DNA from: Streptomyces sp. WAC05374
GTDB taxonomy: Bacteria; Actinomycetota; Actinomycetes; Streptomycetales; Streptomycetaceae
DNA length: 62,765 nucleotides
Direction: 5' to 3'
NCBI RefSeq assembly: GCF_004353505.1
Contig: NZ_SMNQ01000028.1
Span: 1-62,765 of the forward strand
In this document: one piece after another, positions 24,169-43,681 of the stretch
Layout: each line of letters opens with the position of its first letter
How positions within the stretch are numbered: position 1 is the first letter of the stretch
Translations under genes and position numbers: made by a program
The notes under the pieces: model-generated
Databases searched by the model: none
What the model saw: the letters and a program-made list of their open reading frames with translations, nothing else
Told to the model about the DNA's origin: nothing

Positions 24169-25125
24169 GTGTCGGGTGAGCGTGTGCACCGCAGGACGCG
24201 GTCGGTCGAGGTGGCCGCACCGGCGGGGGTGGTCTACGGGCTGCTGGCGAACGCGGTGCAGTGGCCGCTGTTCTTCCCGCCGAACGTGCACGTGGAACGG
24301 CTGGAGTTCGACGGGAGGAACGAGCGGCTGCGCATGTGGGCGACGGCCGGCGGCCGTGTCCGGTCGTGGCTCTCGCGCCGGGTGCAGGACCCGCAGGAGC
24401 GGCGCATCGACTTCCGCCAGCTCAACCCCGAGGCCCCGGTCGAGACGATGAACGGGACCTGGACGGTGGAGGAGCGGCCGGGCGGCGGCAGCCTGCTGAG
24501 CCTGCACAGCGACTTCACCGTGATCGGCGACCGGCCCGAGGACGTGGCGTGGGTGGAGCGGGCGCTCGCCGCCAACACGGGCGCGGAACTCGACAGCCTG
24601 AAGCGGCTCGCGGAGCGGTGGGGGAGGCTGGACGAGCTGGTGCTGTCGTTCGAGGACAGTGTGCGGGTCAACGGCCCGGCGGAGCTGGTGTACGACTTCC
24701 TCTACCGCGTCGGCGACTGGCCCGAGCTGGTCCCGCACGTCTCCCGCCTGGACCTCACCGAGGACACCCCCGGCGTGCAGGTCATGGCCATGGACACCCG
24801 AACCGCCGACGGCAGCACCCACACCACCGAGTCCATCCGCATCTGCTTCCCCCACGCCGGCCGCATCGTCTACAAGCAGACCGCCACCCCGGCACTGATG
24901 GACGCCCACACCGGCGAATGGACCGTCACCCCCGACGAAACCGGCGTCACCGTCACCTCCCAGCACAGCGTCGTCCTCCGCGAAGACACCATCCAACGCG
25001 TCCTCGGCCAGGGCGCCACCCTCGAGCAGGCCCGGCGCTACGTACGCGAAGCCCTCGGCCGCAACTCCACCGCCACCCTCAACCTCGCCAAACGCCACGC
25101 GGAGACGGCGATCCGGATGCTGTGA
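24169..25125 (+). CDS. Didomain aromatase/cyclase (two SRPBCC domains)
   Basis: About 318 residues made of two START/Bet v1-like units: about 5-145 (SVEVAAPAGVVYGLLANAVQWPLFFPPNVHVER) and 160-310 (NGPAELVYDFLYRVGDWPELVPHVSR). This layout is specific to type II polyketide aromatase/cyclases (ActVII, TcmN N-terminal type), which fold and aromatise the first ring of an ACP-bound poly-beta-ketone. GTG 24169, with GAAGAGGG 8 bases upstream, is preferred; ATG 24151 has no ribosome-site spacing but cannot be excluded. Its natural partners, KS-alpha, CLF and a type II ACP, are absent from the window. Confidence 0.9.
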   Translation: MSGERVHRRTRSVEVAAPAGVVYGLLANAVQWPLFFPPNVHVERLEFDGRNERLRMWATAGGRVRSWLSRRVQDPQERRIDFRQLNPEAPVETMNGTWTVEERPGGGSLLSLHSDFTVIGDRPEDVAWVERALAANTGAELDSLKRLAERWGRLDELVLSFEDSVRVNGPAELVYDFLYRVGDWPELVPHVSRLDLTEDTPGVQVMAMDTRTADGSTHTTESIRICFPHAGRIVYKQTATPALMDAHTGEWTVTPDETGVTVTSQHSVVLREDTIQRVLGQGATLEQARRYVREALGRNSTATLNLAKRHAETAIRML

Positions 25126-25314
25126 GCATCCGCCCGCTCCCGACTGTTGCGCACAAAGACCTGACATGCCCGGCACGGTGGAGCGTCCACCGCTGCTCCG
25201 GTCCCGCTCTAGCCGACGCCGTAAGAGTTGGCTGCGACGGACTTCCTCGGAGGGGAACGGGGCAGCAGTGGGCGCTCGACCCTTTCCGGCCGGCCGTACA
25301 CCTCAAGGAGAGGC
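25126..25314 (+). promoter_or_regulatory. Intergenic region before the methoxymalonyl operon, with a small perfect hairpin
   Basis: 189 bases. GGTGGA (25177-25182) and TCCACC (25186-25191) form a perfect 6-bp inverted repeat with a 3-base centre; it could be an operator or the terminator of the aromatase gene. No clear -35/-10 pair; AAGGAGAGG (25305-25313) is the ribosome site of the next gene. The operon promoter is presumably here. Confidence 0.4.
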
Positions 25315-27798
25315 ATGAGCCCCAACACCATCACCGCCGAGGAGACCCGTGACCGGACGGCGCTGCCGTCCGAGGCGCCGGTCCTGTGGCACCTCGCCCT
25401 GGTCAGCGGGGCCAGCGGCACCTCGCTCGACGCCGGACTGGCCGGGCTGAAGGCCCGGTTCGCCGCTTCCCCGGCGCTGGAGGACGTCCCGGTGCGCATC
25501 CGCACCGTCGGCGCCGCCGAGGGCGCCCACCGCGGCGCCGTGCTCGCCGGTGCGGGCGGTGCGACGGAGCTGGGCGCCAAGGAGCCCGCCCAGGCCGCCG
25601 CGTCCGTGGCCTTCATGTTCCCCGGCCTCGGCGACCACTACATCGACATGGGCCGCGAGCTGTACCGCGACTTCCCCGTCTTCCGGGACGCCATCGACAC
25701 CTGCGCCGACGCCCTCGCCGCCGAGCTGGGCGTGGACATCCGCGAGGTCGTCTTCCCCGACCCCACGCCCGCCGAGCGCACCGCTCCGGCCCCGGCCGTG
25801 GACCTGCGGCGCATGCTCGGCCGTGACTCCGGCCCGCAGAGCGAGAGCGAGCGCCGCCTCAACGCCACCCGCTACGCCCAGCCGGCGCTGTTCGTCATCG
25901 AGTACGCCCTGGCCAGGCTCTGGGAGTCGTGGGGAGCCCGGCCCTCCGTCATGATCGGCTACAGCCTCGGCGAGTACGTCGCGGCCACCCTCGCCGGCGT
26001 GCTGTCCCTGACGGACGCCCTGACGCTGGTCGCCCGCCGCGCCGCGCTCATCGACGCGCTGCCGCACGGCGCCATGCTCGCCGTGATGCTCCCCGAGGAG
26101 CAGGTCCGCCCGCTGCTCGGCGCCGACGTCTCGCTCTCCGCCGTCAACGGCCCCGAGTTCTGCGTGGCCGCCGGACCGGTCGCCGCCGTCGAGGCACTGG
26201 AGCGCGACCTCACCGGACGGGGCGTCGTCCACCGCCGCGTGCAGTCCACGCACGCCTTCCACTCGTCGATGATGGAGCCCATCGCCGACCAGGTGACGGA
26301 GCTGGCGCGGACCCTCACGCTGAACCCGCCGAGCATCCCGTACGTCTCCAACGTCACCGGCCGCCTCATCACCGACGAGGAGGCCACCGACCCGGCCTAC
26401 TGGGCGCGCCACCTGGTCAGCCCGGTCCGCTTCGCCGACGGCCTGCGCGCCCTCGGCACCGCCGACCTGCTGCTGGAGACCGGCCCCGGGCAGACGCTGA
26501 GCAGCATGGCCACCGTGGTCCGCGGCAGCGACGCGGGCACCATCGTCGCCTCCATGCGCCACCCGCTGGAGCGCCAGTCCGACTCGGCCGTCGCCCTGAA
26601 GGCGCTGGGCCGGCTGTGGCTCGCGGGCGCCGACATCGACTGGGCCGGCTTCCCCGCCTCCGAGCTGGACGTCGTCGCCGAGGGCGCCACCGCCACCGCC
26701 ACCGCCGGCACCGGCGGCGAGGCTGCCCCCACCGCCACCGAGCACGAGCTGCACGGCCTGTGGGCGAAGCTGCTGAAGAACGAGCAGCTCCCCCGCGACG
26801 TCAGCTTCTTCGAGGTCGGCGGCAACTCGCTGCTCGCCACCCGGCTGATCCTGCGCATCAAGCGGGCCTTCGGCGCCGAGCTGACGCTGCGCCAGGTCTA
26901 CGAGTGGTCCACCCTCACCCGGATGGCCGCCGCCGTCGACATCCTGCGCGCCGGCGGCGAGCTGCCCCGCGAGCACGAGGGCTCCTCCCACACGGGCAAC
27001 TCGCTGGCCCGCTTCACGCTCCCCAACGGCCTGACGGTGTCCCACCAGAACGAGGCGGAGACCCGCCACTTCTACGAGGACATCTTCGACCACCGCACGT
27101 ACGCCAAGAACGGCATCTCCATCCCGGACGGTGCCACGGTCGTCGACGTCGGCGGCAACATCGGCCTGTTCACCCTCTTCGCGCACTACGAGGCCAAGGA
27201 CGTCACCGTCTACACCTTCGAGCCGGCGCCCCCGATGTTCGAGCTGCTCAGCCAGAACGTCGCCGAGCACGGCGTCAACGCGAAGCTGTTCAACATCGGC
27301 GTCTCCGACACCGAGACCGAGGCGAACTTCACCTTCTACCCGCGCAGCTCCGGCATGTCCTCCTTCCACCCGGACGAGGACGAGGAGAAGCACAACCTGC
27401 GCACCATCATCGCCAACCAGCAGAAGACCGGCGACGCCGACGCGGAGGTCGCCGAGCTGGTCTCCTCCGACGAGCTCATCGACGTCCGCTTCGAGGCGAT
27501 CGAGTTCACCGCCACGCTCCGCCCGCTCAGCGCCGTCATCCGCGAGCAGGGCATCGAGCGCATCGACCTGATCAAGATCGACGTGCAGAAGAGCGAGCGC
27601 CAGGTCATCGACGGCATCGCCGACGAGGACTGGCCCAAGATCCAGCAGATGGTGCTCGAGGCGCACGACGCGGACGGCGAGGTCGCCCGGCTCGTCGCCC
27701 TGCTGGAGGGCCGCGGCTTCACGGTGAAGGCCGAACAGGACGAGCTGTACGTCGGCACGGACATCCACAACATCTACGCCGTACGCGGCGCACGCTAA
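25315..27798 (+). CDS. Fused acyltransferase - carrier protein - FkbM-type O-methyltransferase (methoxymalonyl pathway)
   Basis: 827 residues. AT (about 95-430): FMFPGLGDHYIDMGREL, nucleophile elbow IGYSLGEYVAA (Tyr in place of the usual His) and STHAFHSSMM. Carrier (about 475-545): VGGNSLLATRL with the modified Ser. FkbM-type methyltransferase (about 565-827): GATVVDVGGNIGLFTLF and IDLIKIDVQKSERQVIDG. In Streptomyces methoxymalonyl loci the O-methyltransferase (FkbG type) and ACP are normally separate; the three-domain layout recalls trifunctional proteins such as the soraphen SorC type. It probably methylates the hydroxyl of a hydroxymalonyl or glyceryl unit on its own or the partner ACP (28693). 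First gene of a five-gene run. Confidence 0.88.
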   Translation: MSPNTITAEETRDRTALPSEAPVLWHLALVSGASGTSLDAGLAGLKARFAASPALEDVPVRIRTVGAAEGAHRGAVLAGAGGATELGAKEPAQAAASVAFMFPGLGDHYIDMGRELYRDFPVFRDAIDTCADALAAELGVDIREVVFPDPTPAERTAPAPAVDLRRMLGRDSGPQSESERRLNATRYAQPALFVIEYALARLWESWGARPSVMIGYSLGEYVAATLAGVLSLTDALTLVARRAALIDALPHGAMLAVMLPEEQVRPLLGADVSLSAVNGPEFCVAAGPVAAVEALERDLTGRGVVHRRVQSTHAFHSSMMEPIADQVTELARTLTLNPPSIPYVSNVTGRLITDEEATDPAYWARHLVSPVRFADGLRALGTADLLLETGPGQTLSSMATVVRGSDAGTIVASMRHPLERQSDSAVALKALGRLWLAGADIDWAGFPASELDVVAEGATATATAGTGGEAAPTATEHELHGLWAKLLKNEQLPRDVSFFEVGGNSLLATRLILRIKRAFGAELTLRQVYEWSTLTRMAAAVDILRAGGELPREHEGSSHTGNSLARFTLPNGLTVSHQNEAETRHFYEDIFDHRTYAKNGISIPDGATVVDVGGNIGLFTLFAHYEAKDVTVYTFEPAPPMFELLSQNVAEHGVNAKLFNIGVSDTETEANFTFYPRSSGMSSFHPDEDEEKHNLRTIIANQQKTGDADAEVAELVSSDELIDVRFEAIEFTATLRPLSAVIREQGIERIDLIKIDVQKSERQVIDGIADEDWPKIQQMVLEAHDADGEVARLVALLEGRGFTVKAEQDELYVGTDIHNIYAVRGAR

Positions 27799-27814
27799 CG
27801 GAGTCGTACGAGAC

Positions 27815-28666
27815 ATGGAATTCACGACGGTAGGGGTGGTCGGCGCCGGCGTCATGGGCGTCGGTGTCGCACAGAATCTCGCGCAGACCGGCCACCGGGT
27901 GGTGCTCGTCGACATCTCCGACGAGGTCCTCGACAACGCGCGCCGCGAGCTGCGCACCAGCCTGCGCGCCTACGCCCTGTTCAACAAGGGCTCCCGCGTC
28001 GACCCGGCCGAGGTCTTCGACAAGATCGAGTTCACCACCGACTACGAACTGCTCGCCAAGGCCGACTTCGTCGTCGAGAACGTCACCGAGGACTGGGGCA
28101 TCAAGCAGAAGGTGTACGAGCGGATCGACCGCATCGTGCGCCCCGAGGTGGTCTTCGCCGTCAACACCTCGGCGATCTCCATCACGCGCGTCGGCTCCGT
28201 GACCACGCGTCCCGAGCGCGTCGTCGGCATGCACTTCATGAACCCCGTGCCGATGAAGCCGATGGTCGAGGTGATCCGCGGCCACCACACCACGCCGGAG
28301 ACCCTCGACACCGCGCGCCGCTTCCTCGCCGGCATGGGCAAGGACTGCATCGTCGTCGAGGACGTGCCCGGCTTCGTCTCCAACCGCGTCCTGATGCTCA
28401 CCATCAACGAGGCCGCCTTCCTCGTCCAGGACGGGGTGGCCCCCGCCGCCGACGTCGACCGGATCTTCAAGACCTGCTTCGACCACAAGATGGGCCCGCT
28501 GGAGACCGCCGACCTGATCGGCCTCGACACCATCCTCAAGTCCGTCGAGGTGCTCTACGAGAGCTTCAACGACAGCAAGTACCGGCCCGCCCCGCTGCTC
28601 AAGAAGATGGTCGCCGCCGGCCTGCTCGGCCGCAAGAGCGGCGAGGGCTTCCACAAGTACCACTGA
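27815..28666 (+). CDS. 3-hydroxyacyl dehydrogenase of methoxymalonyl-ACP biosynthesis (FkbK-like)
   Basis: 283 residues; Rossmann motif VGVVGAGVMGVGVAQNLA, then VENVTEDWGIKQKVYE, catalytic VGMHFMNPVPMKP and VEDVPGFVSNRVLM. Family of 3-hydroxybutyryl-CoA dehydrogenases. In the methoxymalonyl route it oxidises the C3 hydroxyl of glyceryl-ACP to the aldehyde (semialdehyde) while ACP-bound. Unlike the 9357 protein it is a single, intact unit. 16 bases after the fused gene and 26 before the ACP. Confidence 0.92.
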   Translation: MEFTTVGVVGAGVMGVGVAQNLAQTGHRVVLVDISDEVLDNARRELRTSLRAYALFNKGSRVDPAEVFDKIEFTTDYELLAKADFVVENVTEDWGIKQKVYERIDRIVRPEVVFAVNTSAISITRVGSVTTRPERVVGMHFMNPVPMKPMVEVIRGHHTTPETLDTARRFLAGMGKDCIVVEDVPGFVSNRVLMLTINEAAFLVQDGVAPAADVDRIFKTCFDHKMGPLETADLIGLDTILKSVEVLYESFNDSKYRPAPLLKKMVAAGLLGRKSGEGFHKYH

Positions 28667-28692
28667 CCTCGACGACGACAGGACGGAAAAAG

Positions 28693-28947
28693 ATGAGCAC
28701 GGACAACAGGGCCAGGATCGCGGAGTACCTGTCCCGCTTCTTCCCGGTGCACGACCTCAAGGACGACGACGACATCTTCGAGCTCGGCTTCGTCAGCTCG
28801 ATGTTCGCCATGCAGCTCGTCTCCTTCGTGGAGCACGAATTCGGCATCACCGTCGAGAACGAGGACCTGGAGCTGGAGTACTTCCGCTCCATCGACGCCC
28901 TCGACGCCTTCGTCACCCGCAAGCTGTCCGCCCCGGTCCCCCAGTAG
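28693..28947 (+). CDS. Stand-alone ACP of methoxymalonyl biosynthesis (FkbJ-like)
   Basis: 84 residues; acidic four-helix carrier with the attachment serine in LGFVSSM (S35). Phosphopantetheinylated by a PPTase, it carries the glycerate-derived C3 unit through dehydrogenation and methylation. Because the 25315 protein has its own carrier domain, the pathway has two carrier proteins, raising the question of which one delivers the unit to the synthase. Confidence 0.9.
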   Translation: MSTDNRARIAEYLSRFFPVHDLKDDDDIFELGFVSSMFAMQLVSFVEHEFGITVENEDLELEYFRSIDALDAFVTRKLSAPVPQ

Positions 28948-28970
28948 AGACGAGAGCGGACACCACGACG

Positions 28971-30125
28971 ATGACCGCGACGCCGACCGCCGGCCGGCTC
29001 ACGGCGCGAGAAGAGTTCCGCGCCTTCGCCGACCGCCACATCGCTCCCCACGCCGACGCCTGGCACCGGGCGCAGCGCACCCCGCCCGAGGTCGTCCGGC
29101 TGCTGGCCGACGAAGGACTGCTCGGGCTGCCCGTCCCGCGTGAGTACGGGGGCGGCGGCGGTGACGCGGTCACCCTCGGCCTGCTCGCCGGCGAGCTCGG
29201 CCGGGCCTGCTCCTCGGTGCGCAGCCTGCTCACCGTCCACACCATGGTGGCGCACGCGATCCAGCGGTGGGGCAGCCGCTCCCAGCGGGAGACCTGGCTG
29301 CCCCGGCTCGCCGCCGGCGAGATCGTCGGCGCGCTCGCCGTGTCCGAGCCGGGCGCCGGCAGCGACGCGGCGGCCGTCACCACGCGGCTCGTGCGCGACG
29401 GCGACGACTGGGTGGTGAACGGCCACAAGAAGTGGACGACGTACGGGGAGACGGCCGGGCTGTTCCTCGTCGTCGGCCGCTCCGAGGAGGGCCCCACCGC
29501 CCTGCTCGTGGAGCGGGACGCCCCCGGTGTCAGGACCGAGCTGATCGAGGACATGATCGGCATCCGGGCCTCGATGACCGCGAACGTGTACTTCGACGAC
29601 GTCCGCGTACCCGGCGGCCACGTCCTGGCCAGGCCCGGCCTCGGCGTCTCCCACGTGGTCGGCGCCGCCCTCGACCTCGGCCGCTACACCGTCGGCTGGG
29701 GATGCGTCGGCATCCTCGACGCCTGCCTGGAGGCCAGCGTCGACTACGCCTCCACCCGCGAGCAGTTCGGCTCCCTCATCAAGGAGCACCAGCTCGTCAG
29801 ACGCATGATCAGCTCCATGTACACGGACGCCCGCGCCGCCCGGCTGCTGTGCCTGGAGGCCGGCCGGCTGCGCGACGAGCGCGACCCCGGCGCCCTGGCC
29901 GCGACGTCCACCGCCAAGTACTTCGCCGCCACCGCCGCCGGCCGCGCCGCCGCCGACGCCGTCCAGATCCACGGCGCCAACGGCTGCGGCCCCGACTACC
30001 CCGTACAGCGCTACCTCGGCGACTCCAGGGTCATGGAAATCATCGAGGGCAGCGCCCAGCTCCACCAAGTGGGCCTTGCCGAGTACGCGTTCCAGGAACG
30101 CGGACTGCGAAGGAGACAACGATGA
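28971..30125 (+). CDS. Acyl-ACP dehydrogenase of methoxymalonyl biosynthesis (FkbI-like)
   Basis: 384 residues of the acyl-CoA dehydrogenase family: N-terminal helices, GALAVSEPGAGSDAAAV (FAD-contact region), VNGHKKWTTYGE, C-terminal IHGANGCGPDYPVQRYLGD and the catalytic-base region RVMEIIEGSAQLH. FkbI-type enzymes complete oxidation to hydroxymalonyl-ACP. The last codons overlap the start of the FkbH-like gene (ATGA). Confidence 0.92.
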   Translation: MTATPTAGRLTAREEFRAFADRHIAPHADAWHRAQRTPPEVVRLLADEGLLGLPVPREYGGGGGDAVTLGLLAGELGRACSSVRSLLTVHTMVAHAIQRWGSRSQRETWLPRLAAGEIVGALAVSEPGAGSDAAAVTTRLVRDGDDWVVNGHKKWTTYGETAGLFLVVGRSEEGPTALLVERDAPGVRTELIEDMIGIRASMTANVYFDDVRVPGGHVLARPGLGVSHVVGAALDLGRYTVGWGCVGILDACLEASVDYASTREQFGSLIKEHQLVRRMISSMYTDARAARLLCLEAGRLRDERDPGALAATSTAKYFAATAAGRAAADAVQIHGANGCGPDYPVQRYLGDSRVMEIIEGSAQLHQVGLAEYAFQERGLRRRQR

Positions 30126-31162
30126 CCACGACGGCCGTCACCACCGTCAAGTGCGTGGTGTGGGACCTCGACAACACCGTGTGGGACGGCGTGCTCCTCG
30201 AGGACGGTGACGTCACGCTCCGGCCCGCCGTCGTGGACGTCATCCGCACCCTCGACGAGCGCGGCATCCTCCACTCCGTCGCCAGCCGCAACGACCACGA
30301 CGCGGCCATGGCCAAGCTGGAGGAGTTCGGCATCGCCGAGTACTTCCTCCACCCGCAGATCAACTGGGGCAACAAGTCCGACTCCGTGCGAGCCGTCGCC
30401 GAGGCGTTCAACATCGGCATCGACACCCTCGCCTTCGTCGACGACCAGCCCTTCGAGCGCGACGAGGTCCGCTTCGCCCACGAGCGGGTGCTGTGCATCG
30501 ACGCCCTCGACGCCGAGGCCATCCCCGGCATGCCGCAGATGCAGCCCCGCTTCGTCACCGCCGACTCGCGCGAGCGCCGCCACCTGTACCGCGCCGACGT
30601 GCAGCGCCAGGAGGCCCAGGACGCCCACCACGGCACCGACGAGGAGTTCCTCGCCTCCCTCGGCATGCGCTTCACCATCGCGCCCGCCCAGGAGCGCGAC
30701 CTCCAGCGCGCCGAGGAACTCACCGTCCGCACCAACCAGCTCAACGCCACCGGCTACACCTATTCCTACGAGGAGCTGGACGCCTTCCGCCGCTCGCCCG
30801 ACCACGACCTGCTCGTGGCCGGCCTGGAGGACAAGTACGGCACCTACGGCAAGATCGGCCTCGCCCTCGTCGAACGCGGCACCTCCGCCTGGACCGTGAA
30901 GCTGCTGCTGATGTCGTGCCGCGTGATGTCCCGGGGCGTCGGCTCGGTCCTCCTGGGCCACCTGATCCGCAGCGCCCGCGACGCGGGCGTGACGCTGCGC
31001 GCCGAGTTCGTGCCCACCAGCCGCAACCGGACCATGTACGTCACCTACAAGTTCGCCGGCTTCCGCGAGGTCGCCAAGAACGGCGACGTGTCCGTCCTCG
31101 AGCACGACGGCACCCACGTCCAGGGCTTCCCGCCGTACATGGACGTCACGGTCGAGCGCTGA
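30122..31162 (+). CDS. Glyceryl-ACP synthase, HAD-like (FkbH-like)
   Basis: 346 residues. HAD phosphatase motif at the N-terminus (VVWDLDNTVW, D15 and D17), SRNDHDAAMAKLEEFGI and FVDDQPFERDEV; the C-terminal half (about 180-346) has a GNAT-like fold with TNQLNATGYTYS and MSRGVGSVLLGHLI. FkbH proteins take 1,3-bisphosphoglycerate, remove phosphate and load the glyceryl group on an ACP, the committed first step of methoxymalonyl-ACP synthesis. Translationally coupled to the preceding gene; 61 bases before the PKS-NRPS. Confidence 0.94.
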   Translation: MTTTAVTTVKCVVWDLDNTVWDGVLLEDGDVTLRPAVVDVIRTLDERGILHSVASRNDHDAAMAKLEEFGIAEYFLHPQINWGNKSDSVRAVAEAFNIGIDTLAFVDDQPFERDEVRFAHERVLCIDALDAEAIPGMPQMQPRFVTADSRERRHLYRADVQRQEAQDAHHGTDEEFLASLGMRFTIAPAQERDLQRAEELTVRTNQLNATGYTYSYEELDAFRRSPDHDLLVAGLEDKYGTYGKIGLALVERGTSAWTVKLLLMSCRVMSRGVGSVLLGHLIRSARDAGVTLRAEFVPTSRNRTMYVTYKFAGFREVAKNGDVSVLEHDGTHVQGFPPYMDVTVER

Positions 31163-31223
31163 CCGGCGCACGCGGACCCCGCCCACCGCCACCCGGACTG
31201 TTGGAGAGAGACGGAAGGCAACG

Positions 31224-41481
<10,258 letters not shown>

Positions 41482-41489
<8 letters not shown>

Positions 41490-42363
41490 GATTGTCCGTC
41501 CCGACGGTGCGCGGATCCACTACGAGGTGCACGGTGAGGGCTTCCCCGTGCTGCTGCTGGCCCCGGGTGGGGTGAGCAGTGAGGCGCGGTCCTGGGAGGA
41601 GAACTTCTACCAGCCGGTCCGCGAGCTGTCGCGGCACTTCCGGGTGGTGGTGATGGACCAGCGTCACGCCGGCCGCAGCTCCGCCCCCGCCCTGCCGTTC
41701 TCCTACGAGCAGACGGCCGGGGACCAGCTCGCGGTGCTGGACGAGATAGGGGCCGAGCAGGCCCACGTGGTGGCCGCCGGCTTCGGCTGCGCCCACGCGT
41801 GGCGGCTGGCCCACGAGGCGCCGGGCCGGGTGCGCTCGGTGGTGGCCCAGGAGCCGGTGGGCCGCGGTGAGGGCAACTCGCTGGGCGACTTCCTCGGGCT
41901 CTTCGACGAGGCGATGCGGCTCGTGCGCGCGGCCGGCTTCGACGACCCGGAGACCGAGGGCCTCGGCGCGGTCTTCGAGGCCGCGGCGAGGGACGGCGTC
42001 TTCGCCCGCAACCCCGAGGCGGGCCCGTTCGCCCAGCGGCTGCACGACGACGAGGACTTCCGTAAGGAGATGCTCACCTTCCGGCGCGAGAAGTACATCA
42101 CCCTGCTGGTCCGCTTCCGGGACGGGATGTTCCCCGACGGCCGTGCGTTCTTCTCCGTCCCCGACTCGGCCGTCAGCGAGCTCACCGCCCCGCTGCTGGT
42201 GCTGGCGGGCACGTCCCCTCGTGCGCCCGAGGACGTCGCCGGGCGGATCGCCGCTCAGGCGCCCGCGGCGACCCTGATGGAGCCGGGTTTCGACGCGCCG
42301 GAACGGCGTGAGGAGACCGTGGCGTCGATCGTCGAGTTCCTGCTGAAGAACAACCCGAGCTGA
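41482..42363 (+). CDS. Alpha/beta-hydrolase-fold protein lacking the catalytic triad
   Basis: 293 residues with the fold clear (VLLLAPGGVSSEARSWEENF, VVVMDQRHAGRSS, TAPLLVLAGTSPRAPEDVAG). However, the nucleophile elbow, normally GxSxG, reads AAGFGCA (nucleophile position Gly100). The acid strand lacks the expected Asp (LAGTSPRAP), and the terminal His loop reads EPGFDAPERREE. All three catalytic residues appear missing. It is unlikely to hydrolyse esters and may serve as a cyclisation template, binding protein or non-hydrolytic lyase. Its ATG lies inside the PKS-NRPS, overlapping by 8 bases, so it is made together with the TE-bearing synthase, and the P450 follows after 16 bases. Confidence 0.8.
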
Positions 42364-42379
42364 AGAAAGGCAAGCGGCT

Positions 42380-43681
42380 ATGCAATCCCTCGCAGCGATC
42401 GACATCACGAGTGAGCAGCTCTATGACGACAAGGGCTACCCGTGGGAGGAGTGGGACCGGCTGCGGGAGGAGTCTCCCGTCCACTGGTACCACCGCCCCG
42501 GCTACGAGCCGTTCTGGGCGCTGACCAAGCACGAGGACATCTCCCTCGTCGCCCGCAGCACGGACGTGTTCTCCTGCCGCGAGCGCACGGCGATCGAGAC
42601 CCCGGACGAGATCGACCCGTGGGAGATGGAGCGCGAGCGCCGCGGCCAGGTCTACGGTCACGTGGCCGACTACCCGGCCGGTCTCGGCTTCATGGACGCG
42701 CCCCTGCACCGCCAGGTCCGCCAGGCCATGTACCCGTGCTTCACGCCCAAGGCCATGGCGGCCATGGAGGAGCGCTTCTTCGAGCTGTCCACCTCCTACG
42801 TCGCCGACTTCGTCGAGCGCCTCGACACGGACGGCACGGCCGACGTGGCGCACGACCTCGCCGCCCGGCTTCCGCTGGCCGCCATCTTCGAGCTGCTCGG
42901 AGTGCCGGGGGAGGACTGGGACCACCTCTTCCGCGTGCACCAGGACACCGCCTCCGCCTTCCACAAGGGCTACAAGCAGGAGGAGGGCGAGGAGGCGCAG
43001 GCCCGCTTCATGCGGGCCATGATCGAGCTGGACCAGTACATGTCCGGTCTCGCGAAGAAGCGCATGGAGGAAGGCGGCAGCGGCGGCACCGACGTCCTCA
43101 GCCGGCTCGCCAAGGCCAACGTCCAGGGCAGCCCGCTGGCCTTCCACGACATGTCGTACCAGCTCTTCAACCTGGTCCAGGCGGGCAACGGCACCACGCG
43201 CAACGCCATCGCCGGCGGCATCAAGGTGCTGCTGGAGAACCCGGACCAGCTCCAGAAGCTGATCGACGACCCGTCGCTGCTGGACGGCGCCGTCGACGAG
43301 ATCCTCCGGTGGACCTCGGTCGCCGTGGTGATGGCCCGCACGGCCATGCGGGACACGGAGATCCGCGGTCAGCGCATCCGCAAGGGCGAGACCGTCGCCA
43401 TGTTCTTCCCGGCGGCCAACCGCGACCCGGACGTCTTCCCCGACCCGTACCGCTTCGACATCACCCGCAGCCCGAACCGGCACATCGCGTTCGGCGGCAA
43501 CGGGGAGCACCGCTGCATCGGCGCCGCACTCGCGAAGACCGAACTGCGGGCCATGTTCCGCGCCCTGCTGCCCGTGCTGCCGACGCTGGAGCTCGCCGGC
43601 GAGTCGAAGATGCTGGTGCTGCGCCTGCTCATCTCCGAGTTCGTGCAGCTTCCGGTCCGCCGCAAGGAGGCGGCGGCATGA
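42380..43681 (+). CDS. Cytochrome P450 with altered I-helix (first copy)
   Basis: 433 residues: K-helix EILRW, heme loop FGGNGEHRCIG with Cys379 as ligand, and PYRFDITRSPNRHIAFGG. The I-helix oxygen-activation motif reads QAGNGTTRN (268-274): the acidic residue found at this place in most bacterial P450s (Glu271 in the paralogue at 59637) is Gly271. The threonine remains. The two P450s share the same residue numbers for these landmarks, so they are close paralogues with different I-helices. It probably oxidises the polyketide or peptide product; loss of the acid may mean substrate-assisted proton delivery or an unusual reaction. Confidence 0.92.
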   Translation: MQSLAAIDITSEQLYDDKGYPWEEWDRLREESPVHWYHRPGYEPFWALTKHEDISLVARSTDVFSCRERTAIETPDEIDPWEMERERRGQVYGHVADYPAGLGFMDAPLHRQVRQAMYPCFTPKAMAAMEERFFELSTSYVADFVERLDTDGTADVAHDLAARLPLAAIFELLGVPGEDWDHLFRVHQDTASAFHKGYKQEEGEEAQARFMRAMIELDQYMSGLAKKRMEEGGSGGTDVLSRLAKANVQGSPLAFHDMSYQLFNLVQAGNGTTRNAIAGGIKVLLENPDQLQKLIDDPSLLDGAVDEILRWTSVAVVMARTAMRDTEIRGQRIRKGETVAMFFPAANRDPDVFPDPYRFDITRSPNRHIAFGGNGEHRCIGAALAKTELRAMFRALLPVLPTLELAGESKMLVLRLLISEFVQLPVRRKEAAA

